Below the pieces are notes generated by a model. The model was not told the origin of the DNA, ran no database searches, and worked only from the letters and a program-made list of their open reading frames with translations. The position numbers and the translations under genes were made by a program. This document shows, piece by piece, positions 23,964-32,882 of a DNA stretch of 64,000 nucleotides (position 1 is its first letter; the number at the start of each line of letters is the position of its first letter). Source of the DNA: Elusimicrobia bacterium RIFOXYA12_FULL_51_18 (lineage in GTDB: Bacteria > Elusimicrobiota > Elusimicrobia > Elusimicrobiales > UBA9959); the NCBI GenBank assembly GCA_001800245.1, contig MGVA01000068.1, positions 83,833 through 147,832 on the forward strand, in the 5' to 3' direction.

Positions 23964-25787
23964 ATGCCCTTAAAAAAGAATTTAAAACAAATGCTGTTCT
24001 GGCTGCTGGCCTTCACGCTTTTTATAGCCGTGTACCAGAACGTTAAGAATATCGAAAAGGAAAAAGAGCTACCTTATTCCGAATTCAAGGCCAAGGTCAA
24101 AGCCGGAGAGGTGCTGAAAGTCACCATGCGCCCCGACCTCATAAAAGGCGAATATAAAGAGGGGGATAAAACCGCGGCTTTCCGGACTATTCCGCTGAAC
24201 GACGACAAGCTTGTGGAAGATATGAACGCCGGCGGGGTTAAAAGTTATTCCGGCGAAGCCGACAAAAGCTGGATCACCAGCCTTATTATAAATCTGGGGT
24301 GGATAGCCGTGTTCGTGTTCCTGTGGTGGTTCCTGTTCTTCCGTCAGGCGCAGATGGGTGGCAAGCAGGCGATGTCGTTCGGCAAGTCCCGCGCCAAGCA
24401 GCAGGACCTGAAGAAGCAGAAAGTGACTTTTAAGGATGTCGCGGGCTGCGATGAGACCAAAGACGAGCTGATGGATATAGTGGATTACCTTAAAAATCCC
24501 AAGAAATACCGGATGCTGGGCGGCGAATTGCCCAAGGGCGTGCTTTTGTACGGCCCTCCCGGAACCGGGAAAACTTTGCTGGCGCGCGCCATAGCGGGCG
24601 AGGCGGGCGTGCCGTTCTTTACTTCTTCCGGTTCGGAATTCGTGGAAATGTTCGTGGGCGTGGGAGCTTCGCGCGTGCGCGATCTTTTTGAGCGCGCCAA
24701 GAAAAGCGCCCCCGCCATAGTATTCGTGGACGAGCTGGACGCCGTGGCCCGCGCCCGCTTCGCCGGCATAGGCGGCGGCCACGACGAACGCGAGCAGACC
24801 CTGAACCAGATGCTGGTGGAGCTGGACGGGTTTGAGTCGAACGAAGGCATAATTCTTATCGGCGCTACCAATCGCCCGGACGTGCTGGATCCGGCGCTTC
24901 TGAGGCCCGGCAGGTTCGACCGCCGCATTAATGTGCCCGTACCCGATATCAAGGGCCGCACCGAGATCCTGCAGGTGCACGCCCGCAAGGTGAAGATGGG
25001 GCCGGATACCGATCTGAGCATTATAGCCAGGCATACTCCGGGTTTTGTGGGCGCCGACCTTGCCAATATTGTAAATGAAGCCGCCATCATGGCCGCCAAG
25101 AAAGAGAGGAAAGTGGTGGAACAAAAAGATATAGAGGAAGCCATAGAAAAAATGATAGCCGGTCCGCAGAGAAAATCCCGTATTATCTCCGAAAAGGAGA
25201 AAAAGATAGTGGCCTATCACGAGGCCGGCCACGCGCTGGTCGCACGGCTGCTGCCGGGCTGCGATCCGGTCCATAAGGTGTCCATCATTCCCCGGGGGCC
25301 GGCTTTGGGCTACACGCTGCAACTGCCGCTTGAGGATAAGTACCTTACTTCAAAGTCCGAGATCTTAAATAAGCTTTCCGTTCTGCTGGGCGGCCGCGCG
25401 GCCGAGGAGCTGACTTTCCATGACGTTACCACCGGGGCCACGGACGACCTCTCCAAAGTTACCAGCTACGCGCAGAAGATGGTAACCGAGTTCGGTATGA
25501 GCGAAAAAATAGGGACGATTTCGCTGAAGAAAGACGAATCCGAGGTGTTCCTGGGCCGGGACCTTATGCGCCAGCCGGGCTATTCCAACGAGACCGCCAA
25601 GAACGTGGACGACGAGGTGAAGCGCATAGTGCTTGAGTGCCTGGTGAAGACAAAAGAGATCCTGACGGTCAATAAAAAAGCTTTGGACGCCATTGCCGCG
25701 GCTCTTGTGGAAAAAGAGGTTATAGACGCGGCGGAAATGGATACATTGATGAAAGGTTTAGAGCCGGAAGGCGTAAAAAGTTGCTGA
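23964..25787 (+). CDS. ftsH: ATP-dependent zinc metalloprotease FtsH
   Basis: A 607-residue membrane AAA+ protease. Two N-terminal helices ([15 protein letters not shown] and [16 protein letters not shown]) bracket a periplasmic domain. The AAA domain has Walker A GPPGTGKT, Walker [11 protein letters not shown], and the SRH ([22 protein letters not shown]). The zinc site is HEAGH at about residue 419, and the third-ligand region [19 protein letters not shown] is intact. It degrades misfolded membrane proteins and short-lived regulators. A strong AAAGGAAAGAG precedes ATG 23964. Length and motifs are normal. Confidence 0.97.
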   Translation: MPLKKNLKQMLFWLLAFTLFIAVYQNVKNIEKEKELPYSEFKAKVKAGEVLKVTMRPDLIKGEYKEGDKTAAFRTIPLNDDKLVEDMNAGGVKSYSGEADKSWITSLIINLGWIAVFVFLWWFLFFRQAQMGGKQAMSFGKSRAKQQDLKKQKVTFKDVAGCDETKDELMDIVDYLKNPKKYRMLGGELPKGVLLYGPPGTGKTLLARAIAGEAGVPFFTSSGSEFVEMFVGVGASRVRDLFERAKKSAPAIVFVDELDAVARARFAGIGGGHDEREQTLNQMLVELDGFESNEGIILIGATNRPDVLDPALLRPGRFDRRINVPVPDIKGRTEILQVHARKVKMGPDTDLSIIARHTPGFVGADLANIVNEAAIMAAKKERKVVEQKDIEEAIEKMIAGPQRKSRIISEKEKKIVAYHEAGHALVARLLPGCDPVHKVSIIPRGPALGYTLQLPLEDKYLTSKSEILNKLSVLLGGRAAEELTFHDVTTGATDDLSKVTSYAQKMVTEFGMSEKIGTISLKKDESEVFLGRDLMRQPGYSNETAKNVDDEVKRIVLECLVKTKEILTVNKKALDAIAAALVEKEVIDAAEMDTLMKGLEPEGVKSC

Positions 25788-25835
25788 GAATTTACATTTG
25801 CGTTTTGACTTTTGATATCCCGCGCAGTGAGGGCC

Positions 25836-26648
25836 ATGAGCTATCTTAAGAGTGTTATAGATATTTTTGTCGTCTATTACATCGTGTACCGGCTTATCCT
25901 TCTTATCAAGGATACCCGGGCCATGAATGTGGTCTGGGGCGTATTCATTCTTGCCATCATTACTTCCCTTGCCAAATACTCGGGCCTGGGCGCCACCGTC
26001 TGGCTGCTTCAGCAGTTCTGGGTGGCCGGCATCTTCCTTCTGATCGTGGTTTTTCAGCCCGAGATACGCGTGGCGCTGGCCAATATCGGTTCCAACCCGC
26101 TTGGCCGCATGCTGATCTCGCAGGAGTACCGTTTTATAGCGGAGCTGATGGAGGCCATGCGGTTCGCCGCTGAAAAGAAAACGGGCATGCTGATAGTGCT
26201 GGAGCAGGATATGGGGCTGCGCGATATAGTTGAGACCGGCGTGCGCGTGAACGGAGAAGTTTCCAAGGAACTTCTGCTTACCATCTTCCACCCCAATACC
26301 CAGCTTCACGACGGAGCCGTGGTTATAGCCAACAACCGCCTTGTGGCGGCCGGGTGTATTCTGCCGCTTACGGAACAGCATGAGCTTTCCAAGATCCTGG
26401 GCATGCGCCATCGCGCGGCGCTGGGCCTGAGCGAAATTGCCGACGCTATAATACTGACGGTGTCGGAAGAGACCGGGCTTATCTCCATTTCCAGGAACGG
26501 CAAGTTGCAGCAGGCCGTGGATCCGAAAGATCTTGAGGCTATGCTCTATCAGCTTTACCGCGCCAAAACCGAAAAAACGCTCTTGCGCAAGGGGCCCAGG
26601 CCCCAGCCGCAGGCCGAACCCCAGGCGCCCCGGGAAAAAGCGGTATGA
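25836..26648 (+). CDS. cdaA: Diadenylate cyclase CdaA (c-di-AMP synthase)
   Basis: A 270-residue protein with three predicted N-terminal helices (VVYYIVYRLILLI, VVWGVFILAIITSL, WVAGIFLLIVVF) and a DAC domain with the essential LHDGAVVI and GMRHRAALG motifs. It condenses two ATP into c-di-AMP at the inner membrane. ATG 25836 is chosen because MSYLKSVIDI matches the family start; TTG 25812 is an alternative. The last four bases overlap the start of a tiny membrane ORF that resembles the beginning of CdaR, the usual partner. Confidence 0.93.
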   Translation: MSYLKSVIDIFVVYYIVYRLILLIKDTRAMNVVWGVFILAIITSLAKYSGLGATVWLLQQFWVAGIFLLIVVFQPEIRVALANIGSNPLGRMLISQEYRFIAELMEAMRFAAEKKTGMLIVLEQDMGLRDIVETGVRVNGEVSKELLLTIFHPNTQLHDGAVVIANNRLVAAGCILPLTEQHELSKILGMRHRAALGLSEIADAIILTVSEETGLISISRNGKLQQAVDPKDLEAMLYQLYRAKTEKTLLRKGPRPQPQAEPQAPREKAV

Positions 26649-26743
26649 ATACCCCCGAACTTATAACCAGAAATTGGAAGATCAAATTGATCTCCCTTAT
26701 CATCGCCCTTCTCATATGGTATTTCATAGTGGGAACCATTTAA
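26645..26743 (+). CDS. 32-residue membrane peptide resembling the CdaR/YbbR N-terminal anchor
   Basis: It starts in an ATGA overlap with cdaA and ends TAA at 26741. The peptide has a short polar start (MNTPELITR) and then NWKIKLISLIIALLIWYF, very like the first helix of CdaR (YbbR) proteins, which usually read NWxLKLxSLxxAxxLW. No YbbR repeats follow, so either the periplasmic part was lost or a helix-only regulator exists. The coupled position after cdaA supports expression. It may still contact CdaA in the membrane. Confidence 0.65.
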   Translation: MNTPELITRNWKIKLISLIIALLIWYFIVGTI

Positions 26744-26761
26744 AAGAATAAAGGGGGGAAA

Positions 26762-27466
26762 ATGTCATTAGGAAAGTTCATATCTTATTGCATACTGGCA
26801 GCGGCGGTCTTATATTGCTGTCTGACCTTTTTCCCAAAAGTTCTTTTCAGCAATACCTACAGATATAAAAACATCACCGTTTATACACGCGCCCCGGTAA
26901 CGGGGCCTACGGACGCGGTCCTTACAAGGGTGTATGACGCCGTAGTCGCCGATGACTTTTTCGACCCTGGACAGAAGTTCGAGATCTACCTGGCCGGCGG
27001 CTATGCGGAATATACGTTTCTGGCGCCGTTCTGCCGGAAAACCGGCGCTTGCGTGCATCCCGCCACCAATAAAATATTTATTGCCTCGTCGGATTTTGAT
27101 AAAAACCAGGCCTATGGCCGTGAGGCGGGGCTCAATCCCCGTATCCTTGAAAGCGTTATGATCCATGAGCTGGTGCTGGCGCAACTGAAAAATAATTTTG
27201 GAGCCATGAATTATATAGCTCTCAAGCCCTGGCTTAAAGACGGCTACGCTGAGCATATCGCGCGGGAGACCGTAGAAATGGACCCGGCCGCGATCTGCGG
27301 AGAAAGGGATAAGAACGCTCCGCTCATCCCGTATCTGGAGAGCCGGCTTATACTGAATCTGGTGAAGGGGGAAGCCGCTGATCTGACTTATCCCGCGTTT
27401 ATGAAAGAGAATAGTAATTATGAAAGCCTGCTTAAGCGCGTGATGGAGAGATATTGCAGTAAATAA
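26762..27466 (+). CDS. Secreted/anchored protein with a degenerate metalloprotease-like motif
   Basis: A 234-residue protein of unknown function. Residues 5-24 form a signal anchor (FISYCILAAAVLYCCLTFF). The region VMIHELVLAQL, followed about 15 residues later by WLKDGYAEHIA, looks like a gluzincin HExxH...(N/D)E(G/A)xAE arrangement in which the second His of HExxH is replaced (HELVL). That makes zinc catalysis doubtful. There is a Cys pair in CRKTGACVHP. A GGGGGAAA lies just before ATG 26762. Its link to c-di-AMP genes upstream is only positional. Confidence 0.5.
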   Translation: MSLGKFISYCILAAAVLYCCLTFFPKVLFSNTYRYKNITVYTRAPVTGPTDAVLTRVYDAVVADDFFDPGQKFEIYLAGGYAEYTFLAPFCRKTGACVHPATNKIFIASSDFDKNQAYGREAGLNPRILESVMIHELVLAQLKNNFGAMNYIALKPWLKDGYAEHIARETVEMDPAAICGERDKNAPLIPYLESRLILNLVKGEAADLTYPAFMKENSNYESLLKRVMERYCSK

Positions 27467-27492
27467 GCGGCCGCCGCGTTTTTTCAGCTGAT

Positions 27493-28182
27493 ATGTCCAA
27501 AAAAATTCTGTTGGTGGATGATGATAAAACCGTGCTTGATTCGACCAGGAGATACCTCCAGGGCCGCGGCTTTCAGATAGTGCATACGGACAACGGTGCC
27601 GAAGCGGTCATACTTGCCAGGGAATCCAGGCCCGACCTGGTAATCACCGACGCGGAGATGAAGGGGCTGGACGGTTTTGCCCTGTGCAGGGTGATAAAGG
27701 AAACTCCCGGACTGTCAAAGGTTCCGGTCATTATAATCTCCGGCCGGAAAATAAAAGAGGAAGATATCCTGGCCGGCTATAACAAAGGCGCTGATGACTA
27801 TATCCTGAAGCCTTTCTCGTTCGCGGTACTGCTTGCCAAGCTGAACGCGGTGATGAAGCGTTATGAGGCCTTCCGGGAAAAGACCGAAAATGTTTCCAGG
27901 CTCGGCATGGTGATAGATCCGGCCGGGCGCACCGTAACCATAAAGGGAGAAGTCATAAAGCTGGCCAGAAAAGAATTCGACCTGCTGACCGCGCTGATAA
28001 TGGAAAAGGGGCGGTTGTTGAACGTGCCCTATCTCCTTGAAACCGTTTGGGGTTATGATCCCGCCAGTTACAACGACCCGCATACCGTGGGCGTCCACAT
28101 CTCTTCGCTCCGTAAAAAGATAGGCCCTGAAATAGGCGCCCGTATCATAAGCGTTACGGGGCACGGCTATAAGTTCGAGTAG
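27493..28182 (+). CDS. OmpR/PhoB-family response regulator
   Basis: A 229-residue two-domain regulator. The receiver (1-120) has the acidic pair VDDD, the phospho-acceptor Asp in LVITDAEMKG, the Thr/Ser position in IIISGRK and the Lys in YILKPFS. The C-terminal winged helix (about 130-229) has LARKEFDLLTALIMEKGRLL, a VWGYDP motif, and HISSLRKKIGPEIG ending with VTGHGYKFE. No cognate kinase is adjacent, so it is an orphan here. The stop is followed directly by repeat copy 3. Confidence 0.92.
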   Translation: MSKKILLVDDDKTVLDSTRRYLQGRGFQIVHTDNGAEAVILARESRPDLVITDAEMKGLDGFALCRVIKETPGLSKVPVIIISGRKIKEEDILAGYNKGADDYILKPFSFAVLLAKLNAVMKRYEAFREKTENVSRLGMVIDPAGRTVTIKGEVIKLARKEFDLLTALIMEKGRLLNVPYLLETVWGYDPASYNDPHTVGVHISSLRKKIGPEIGARIISVTGHGYKFE

Positions 28183-28446
28183 GAAAGACGGCGGGACAGC
28201 TAGGCGGCTGGGCAGCTAGACTGCCAGAGAAACAGTTACTGCTGGACAGCCAGGCGGCTAGACAGCTGGACTGTCAGAGAGAAAAACCGAAGTTTAATCC
28301 CCAATTTTTCAAAGCCGCTCAACTGGACTGCTAGACGGCTAGATAGCTGGACTGCCAGAGAGAAAAACCGAAATCCTCCCCCAATTCCTATAGCCGCCCC
28401 GCTGTCTAGCAGTTGAGCCGCCTAGCCGCCTAGCTGTCCCGCCGTC
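28183..28446 (+). repeat. GGCTAGACAGC-rich dispersed repeat, copy 3
   Basis: It starts at the end of the response-regulator gene. Runs of GGACAGCTAGGCGGCTGGGC-type units enclose module A (about 28268-28330, with GAAGTTTAATCCCCAATTTT) and module B (about 28347-28385, AAATCCTCCCCCAATTCC), then inverted arms GCTGTCTAGCAG..CTAGCTGTCCCGCC. Module order and orientation match copy 2. Confidence 0.75.
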
Positions 28447-28530
28447 CCTAAACATTTGATTAAAATTTGATAATTTACTGGTCTTTCCCATATCTTCGCC
28501 TGTTAAACTATTCAAGCGGCGGGAGGATAT

Positions 28531-29445
28531 ATGACCAGAAACAATTTGGTTTTGACCAGGATCTTTTTAACCTTGTTATTTCCGTTTTTCTGCGGTCTCC
28601 GGCCTGTTCAGGCCAACGATAATGTTTACAAGAAAATGGCGGCGGACATCGCCAAGTACTCCAGTATAAATAAAGTGAAGAGTATCGCCGTTCTGGCCTT
28701 TTCCCGCAAGGCCAGGACGTCCCGCGAGGAGAGCGAGTACGTCTCGGAGCGGCTGCTGACCTGCCTGGCGGAATCGGGAAAAGTGAAATTGCTGGAAAGA
28801 AGCCAGCTTGACCAAGTGCTTCAGGAACAGAAGCTTGGGCTGGCCGGCCTGACCGAAGGGGTGGAGGATAAAAAAGAGGGCGCTCTCTCCTCCGCGGACG
28901 TGATCATAATAGGCGTGGTTTTCGGCACCGCCGACCACCTGAAGATAATAGCCAAAATGATAGACCCCGGGACAGGCGCGGTGCTGCATGTAATTGAGGC
29001 CCAGACTGAAAGGCAGTGGGACATGGTCATGGAAAGGCCGGGATTTGAGTTCGATGTGCTGGATATGACGGTGCTGGTGGGTATGTTCGCGGACGAGGCG
29101 AAGCTCCCGGCGCTTAACGATTTCAGGGACGCCCCCAGGAACGTCGAAACCGGCGACTGTAGCGCCAGGCGGACCAGGCTTATAAAGCATCAAGCCTCGG
29201 CGATGGAGGCTAAGGCTAAGTATTGGGCGCTTAAGATGCGGGACCCGGATTTTTCCAGCGAGATCCTCACCAGGAACCCGGGCGGGGAAATAGCCGATCC
29301 CCAGATGAAGAAAATATTTTACCGGCTGCTGGATGAAATGTACAAATCTGACGACGCTCCGCGTTTATCTTTTTCCGAGGAAGAAGAAGTGAGAAAAATT
29401 ATGGAGGAAGAGAAGAGATTGTCGGATGACTGCGGGCTGCATTAA
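28531..29445 (+). CDS. CsgG/FlgO-like exported protein
   Basis: A 304-residue protein with a signal peptide (LTRIFLTLLFPFFCGLRPVQA). The core has SIAVLAFSRKARTSREESEYVSERLLTCL, VKLLERSQLDQVLQEQKLGLAGLTE and ADVIIIGVVFG. This is the pattern of the CsgG / FlgO / LpoB-like fold: a strand with FS/F, a helix, LLER..L, then an (A)D.II.G strand. Such proteins act in the periplasm or at the outer membrane. No Cys lipobox is clear; Cys occurs only at FFCGL. The C-terminal 100 residues are not assigned. GGGAGGATAT precedes ATG 28531. Confidence 0.65.
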   Translation: MTRNNLVLTRIFLTLLFPFFCGLRPVQANDNVYKKMAADIAKYSSINKVKSIAVLAFSRKARTSREESEYVSERLLTCLAESGKVKLLERSQLDQVLQEQKLGLAGLTEGVEDKKEGALSSADVIIIGVVFGTADHLKIIAKMIDPGTGAVLHVIEAQTERQWDMVMERPGFEFDVLDMTVLVGMFADEAKLPALNDFRDAPRNVETGDCSARRTRLIKHQASAMEAKAKYWALKMRDPDFSSEILTRNPGGEIADPQMKKIFYRLLDEMYKSDDAPRLSFSEEEEVRKIMEEEKRLSDDCGLH

Positions 29446-29798
29446 ATAACTTTTTCCAGCATCTCCCTCAGTTCGCCTATGCCGAAAGGCTTTATGAGAA
29501 ACCCCTCAACTTCCACGCCCGTGGCGATGGGGTTTGCAATATTGGAAACCGAGCCTGTAATGACTATGATCTTTGCGGCGGGGCGCAGGACTTTAAGTTT
29601 CTTTATTACTTCTTCTCCCCGCAGGTCCGGCATTTTTAGGTCGCATATCACCGCGTCAAATTCTTCTTTCTCCGCGGCTGTTATCGCGGAGGCTCCGTTG
29701 ACGGCCTCTGCTATTTCATAACCGCGGCTTGCCAAAGCCCGTTTGACATAGTTCCGGACTATTTCTTCATCATCCACCACCAGAATTTTTTTAGGCAT
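29442..29798 (-). CDS. Stand-alone receiver domain (CheY-like)
   Basis: A 118-residue single-domain response regulator. It has VDDEE near the N-terminus, the phospho-acceptor Asp in AVICDLKMPD, Thr in IVITGSV and Lys in FLIKPFGI. It has no output domain, so it acts through protein contacts or as a phosphorelay carrier. It lies 2 bases after the hybrid kinase on the same strand and is probably its partner. Its stop codon overlaps the convergent CsgG-like gene by 4 bases. Confidence 0.9.
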   Translation of the reverse strand: MPKKILVVDDEEIVRNYVKRALASRGYEIAEAVNGASAITAAEKEEFDAVICDLKMPDLRGEEVIKKLKVLRPAAKIIVITGSVSNIANPIATGVEVEGFLIKPFGIGELREMLEKVI

Positions 29799-29800
29799 GG

Positions 29801-31357
29801 TTACACCGGCAGGCGCAGGGTAAAAACGGACCCTTTGCCGGCTTCGCTCTCCGCGGAGATCGTTCCGTTATGTCTGTTCAATATGCCGAGGCAGACCGAT
29901 AAGCCAAGGCCGGTTCCTTTCCCGGCGGGTTTGGTCGTAAAGAAGGGGTCGAAGACCCTGTCCAGTATCTCCCTCGGGATCCCGGCCCCGGTATCCGCGA
30001 ACGAGACGGTTATCATCCGCCTTCCATCCGGGTCCGGGGATGGCGGAAGCGTACTTATTGTGATCGTTCCTCCGTCCGGCATGGCGTCCTTTGCGTTGGT
30101 AAGCAGATTCAGGAATACCTGCATTAATTGCTGGAAATCGGCGTTTACCAGCGGAAGGCTCTCGCCGAACCGCTTGACGATCTTTATATGTTTCAATTCC
30201 ATCTGCCGGGCGCAGAGGACCAGGGTTTCCTCTATCGTTTCGCTGATGTTGACCGGTTCCATCTGGGTTTTTTCTTGCCGGGCGAATGATAACAGCGATG
30301 TGATGATCTTTTTGCAGCGGAAGACCGCCTTTTCTATGTCCGTGAGGTCCTGATGGGTCTGTGTGCCCGGCGGAGTTGTTTCCAGTACCAGCTGGGTCAG
30401 GCCGAGAATCCCGGAGAGCGGGTTGTTTATTTCATGCGCCAGCCCCCCGGCCAGCTGGCCGAGCGCCGACATCTTTTCCGCCTGGATCAGCTGGGATTGT
30501 GTTTCCTGAAGCTGCTTGTATAAATTAGCGTTCTTTAACGCCAGGTTCACCAGCGAACCGAAGATCTTGGCCTTCTGTAGGTCATTTTCGCTGAAATATT
30601 CTTCCGGCTGGCTGCGGTTGATGTTTATGAGCCCTATCAGCCCGCCGGTTTCCATCAGGGGCAGCATCATGGCGAATTGGACGTCGCTAAGATGTTTTAT
30701 GTCCGCGAATCTTTTATCTCCGGAGGGGTCCTCTATCAGCACTACCGGCTCGAACCCGTCGGCCGCCAGCCGTTTCAGCACGCGTCCGCAGACCTCAAGC
30801 CTGGAACTTTTACGCTGATCGTCTTCCAGCCCGTCGGAGATGGCGATATAAGGCCGTTCCGCCTTATCCAGCAGCACAAGCAGGGATTCGTCGGCTTTTA
30901 ACACCCCGGTTACGGAATCTATCACTATCCTCAGCAATTCCTCCGATTTGATGGTAGAGAAAATAGCTTTTGTTATATCGTTGAACTTGCGCTTTGCCAG
31001 AGCTTTTTCGACGACAGTGAAAAGTTCGGTTATCTCGAAAGGTTTGTGTATGTAATCGAACGCGCCTTTCCTCATGCTCTGGACGGCGGTGCCCATGGTC
31101 CCATGCCCTGTGGCGATTATAACTTCTATGGCGGGATCAATTTTCTTTATTTCACCCATGGCCGTTATGCCGTCCATTACCGGCATCTGGATATCCATGA
31201 CCACAAGATCGAACTTTTCCGCGCTTACTTTCGCGACCGCCTGTTTCCCGTCGAACGCGTCGGAGATCTCGTAGCCTTTGCTCATAAGAGCCTCAGAGAT
31301 CATTTCCGATATTTGCGCGTCGTCGTCCACGATCAGTATTTTAGCTTTGTGGTTCAT
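29801..31357 (-). CDS. Hybrid sensor kinase: receiver - GAF - HisKA - HATPase
   Basis: A 518-residue soluble kinase. Residues 1-120 are a receiver (VDDDAQISEM, DLVVMDIQMPVMDG, IIATGH, YIHKPFE). Residues about 145-285 read as a GAF sensor (LLRIVIDSVTGVLKADESLLVLLD, MLPLMETGGLIGLININR). The H-box is LAGGLAHEINNPLSGILG. The ATPase has FLNLLTNAKDAM, FADTGAGIPREIL, and GKGTGLGLSV. The N-terminal receiver means that input may come from another kinase. No membrane segment is present. It sits between a SUI1-like gene and a receiver gene in one minus-strand operon. Confidence 0.92.
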   Translation of the reverse strand: MNHKAKILIVDDDAQISEMISEALMSKGYEISDAFDGKQAVAKVSAEKFDLVVMDIQMPVMDGITAMGEIKKIDPAIEVIIATGHGTMGTAVQSMRKGAFDYIHKPFEITELFTVVEKALAKRKFNDITKAIFSTIKSEELLRIVIDSVTGVLKADESLLVLLDKAERPYIAISDGLEDDQRKSSRLEVCGRVLKRLAADGFEPVVLIEDPSGDKRFADIKHLSDVQFAMMLPLMETGGLIGLININRSQPEEYFSENDLQKAKIFGSLVNLALKNANLYKQLQETQSQLIQAEKMSALGQLAGGLAHEINNPLSGILGLTQLVLETTPPGTQTHQDLTDIEKAVFRCKKIITSLLSFARQEKTQMEPVNISETIEETLVLCARQMELKHIKIVKRFGESLPLVNADFQQLMQVFLNLLTNAKDAMPDGGTITISTLPPSPDPDGRRMITVSFADTGAGIPREILDRVFDPFFTTKPAGKGTGLGLSVCLGILNRHNGTISAESEAGKGSVFTLRLPV

Positions 31358-31376
31358 ATTGAAAGTCCGCTTTCCG

Positions 31377-31718
31377 TTATCCCAGCCGTTTCACTTTGTA
31401 CCCCAGGCTTTTCAGTTCCGCTTCGGCGAAATCCCTGTGGTCGCCCTGAAGTTCTAGCGCGCCGAGTTTGACGGCGCCGCCCACGCCCAGCCGTTTCTTG
31501 AATTTTTTCAACAATTCTTCCTTCCCCGCCGGATGCATTTGTATCTTTTCTATCATGGTCATGCCGCTGCCTTTATGGCCGCGCCGGAACGAAACGCGCA
31601 CAGGCTCCGTCTGCCTGGGCTTGCCGGAGGGGGAATTGCAGGCGCACGGGTTTTTGCCGCAGGCCGGGCACGGCGCCCGCCAGTCCGGGTCGGTGGAATA
31701 AACGATGTTATCTGGCAT
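31377..31718 (-). CDS. SUI1/eIF1-like translation factor (YciH family)
   Basis: A 113-residue protein. An N-terminal Cys cluster (CPACGKNPCAC) could bind metal and is found in some bacterial YciH proteins. The SUI1 core follows: VRVSFRRGHKGSGMTMIEKI, LLKKFKKRLGVGGAVKLGALELQGDHRD and LKSLGYKVKRLG. Family members affect start-codon selection in archaea and eukaryotes; their bacterial role is less defined. It is the first gene of the minus-strand operon with the kinase and receiver. The stop is 19 bases before the kinase start. Confidence 0.9.
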   Translation of the reverse strand: MPDNIVYSTDPDWRAPCPACGKNPCACNSPSGKPRQTEPVRVSFRRGHKGSGMTMIEKIQMHPAGKEELLKKFKKRLGVGGAVKLGALELQGDHRDFAEAELKSLGYKVKRLG

Positions 31719-32226
31719 TGTGGTTTTATTATATATTATCCGCGGACTATAAATGGCGTTTTGGGCGGCGGCACGTTGTGGCGCAGGAATCTGCCGCGTG
31801 CCGGTTCCTATTTATTTAACAACACTTATCCCGGTGGAGAACGTGGGCAACAGTAAAGCCGGAACATTGAGGCCGGCGCTCGGGTTCAAGATTGGCTATG
31901 TTTTTGAAGGATTCTGGACGGCCAAAGAGAAAACGTGATCCTTTAAGCAGTGAAAATCGCAACAAAACACCCACTCCATACGGAAATAGCGTCTTTAAAA
32001 AAGACCAAAAAGTCTTATAATCTAACACGCAGCCCGATTTTAAGGCCGTTCCTAAAATATTTTGCCCAACCAAAAAATAACCGTCCGCCGACGACAAACC
32101 AAAAAAACTCGCCCTATTTTTGCCCTTTCTCTCAATTTGGCATAAAAATTGACCTGTGTGGGGTGTAAGCAAAACCGGTGGGGGGAAACTTCTCCGGTAA
32201 TATAAAACGAAGAACGGAGAAAAAAG
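31719..32226. other. Intergenic region between divergent genes
   Basis: About 500 bases with no convincing gene. A 61-codon frame (31753-31938) has no recognisable features. A hairpin AAGAC-caaaaa-GTCTT (32001-32016) overlaps a possible -10 TATAAT (32016-32021). A sigma54-like site lies at 32137-32153. The region should contain the promoters of the minus-strand SUI1 operon and of the Cys-rich secreted protein. Confidence 0.5.
32137..32153 (+). promoter_or_regulatory. Sigma54-like promoter (imperfect -12)
   Basis: TTGGCATAAAAATTGACC has GG-N10-GA. Apart from the GC to GA change at -12 it is nearly the same as the good sigma54 site at 39907 (TCGGCATAATAATTGCTC). It lies about 75 bases upstream of the Cys-rich protein gene, which would give a short leader. 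The changed -12 base lowers confidence. Confidence 0.45.
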
Positions 32227-32874
32227 ATGAAAAAGTTAATGATGGCGATAGCGGTAATAGTTAATGCGGCCTCTGGAGTCAGGGCGGAAGAGTTGAAGAT
32301 GGATTTCGACAAAGGCTCTTACAGTTCCCAGAAGTTTATGGAGGCGGTCAAGGCGCAGGAGCCCAGTGTGAGTGGCATCTCTTGGAAGGCCTTCTCGGTG
32401 GAGTCCGGAAATGCGGGTGATCCCTCGGACGATTCCGCAATACTGGCGACCATTAACCGTTGCGAAAACAAGAAGGTGGACGAAACACTGCGGGATGACT
32501 TAAAGAAATTGCTCGTATATGGCACGGCAGAAGAGAAAGCACAGTTCAACACTCCGGAGAAATATGTTTTTCCGAAAAGGCTGAATACTTTTGTGTCCTT
32601 CAGGAGTTTTGATCAACTCTCAGCAAAAGACAAGTCTCTTGGAAATTGTGTAAAATGGGCTTCAAAGGACGTTTGTCGTGATAAGGAAATCTGGCAGACT
32701 GCCTGTCTAGCCGGGACTGTTTGGTGCTTTACGGCTGCCGGCGGAAGTTGTGGCCCTGCCGGGGCTGTTTGCACCCTTGTTAACAAAATTGTTTCGGAAT
32801 GCGTACCTGTGCCGTACTGCGTTGAGTGGGATAGCGAGGCTATTCCCGGCTTCGGAAATCCAGGGGTAGTCTAG
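32227..32874 (+). CDS. Secreted Cys-rich protein of unknown function (bacteriocin-like candidate)
   Basis: A 215-residue protein with a clean signal peptide (MKKLMMAIAVIVNAASGVRA). The middle is polar. The C-terminal ~75 residues hold eight Cys in a Gly/Ala-rich stretch (NCVKW..VCRD..TACLAG..VWCFTAAGGSCGPAGAVCTL..SECV..YCVEW), bracketed by matching CVKW and CVEW motifs. The spacing recalls halocin-C8-like cysteine domains, but that is a weak resemblance. A small two-helix membrane protein follows 8 bases later and could be an immunity or export helper. RBS GGAGAAAAA precedes ATG 32227. Confidence 0.5.
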   Translation: MKKLMMAIAVIVNAASGVRAEELKMDFDKGSYSSQKFMEAVKAQEPSVSGISWKAFSVESGNAGDPSDDSAILATINRCENKKVDETLRDDLKKLLVYGTAEEKAQFNTPEKYVFPKRLNTFVSFRSFDQLSAKDKSLGNCVKWASKDVCRDKEIWQTACLAGTVWCFTAAGGSCGPAGAVCTLVNKIVSECVPVPYCVEWDSEAIPGFGNPGVV

Positions 32875-32882
32875 GACATACT

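Noticed and set aside
24069..25322. A 417-codon open frame on the minus strand inside ftsH
   Set aside because: It lies entirely opposite a gene with perfect FtsH motifs, and its composition (His/Gln/Gly-rich) is that of a codon-bias shadow. It has no RBS or recognisable domain.
20978..28446. CRISPR-like array
   Set aside because: Repeats are degenerate, lack regular unique spacers and contain conserved cores instead; no cas genes are present.
31753..31938. 61-codon frame between SUI1 and the Cys-rich protein
   Set aside because: No RBS, signal peptide or recognisable motif; it is in a promoter-containing gap.
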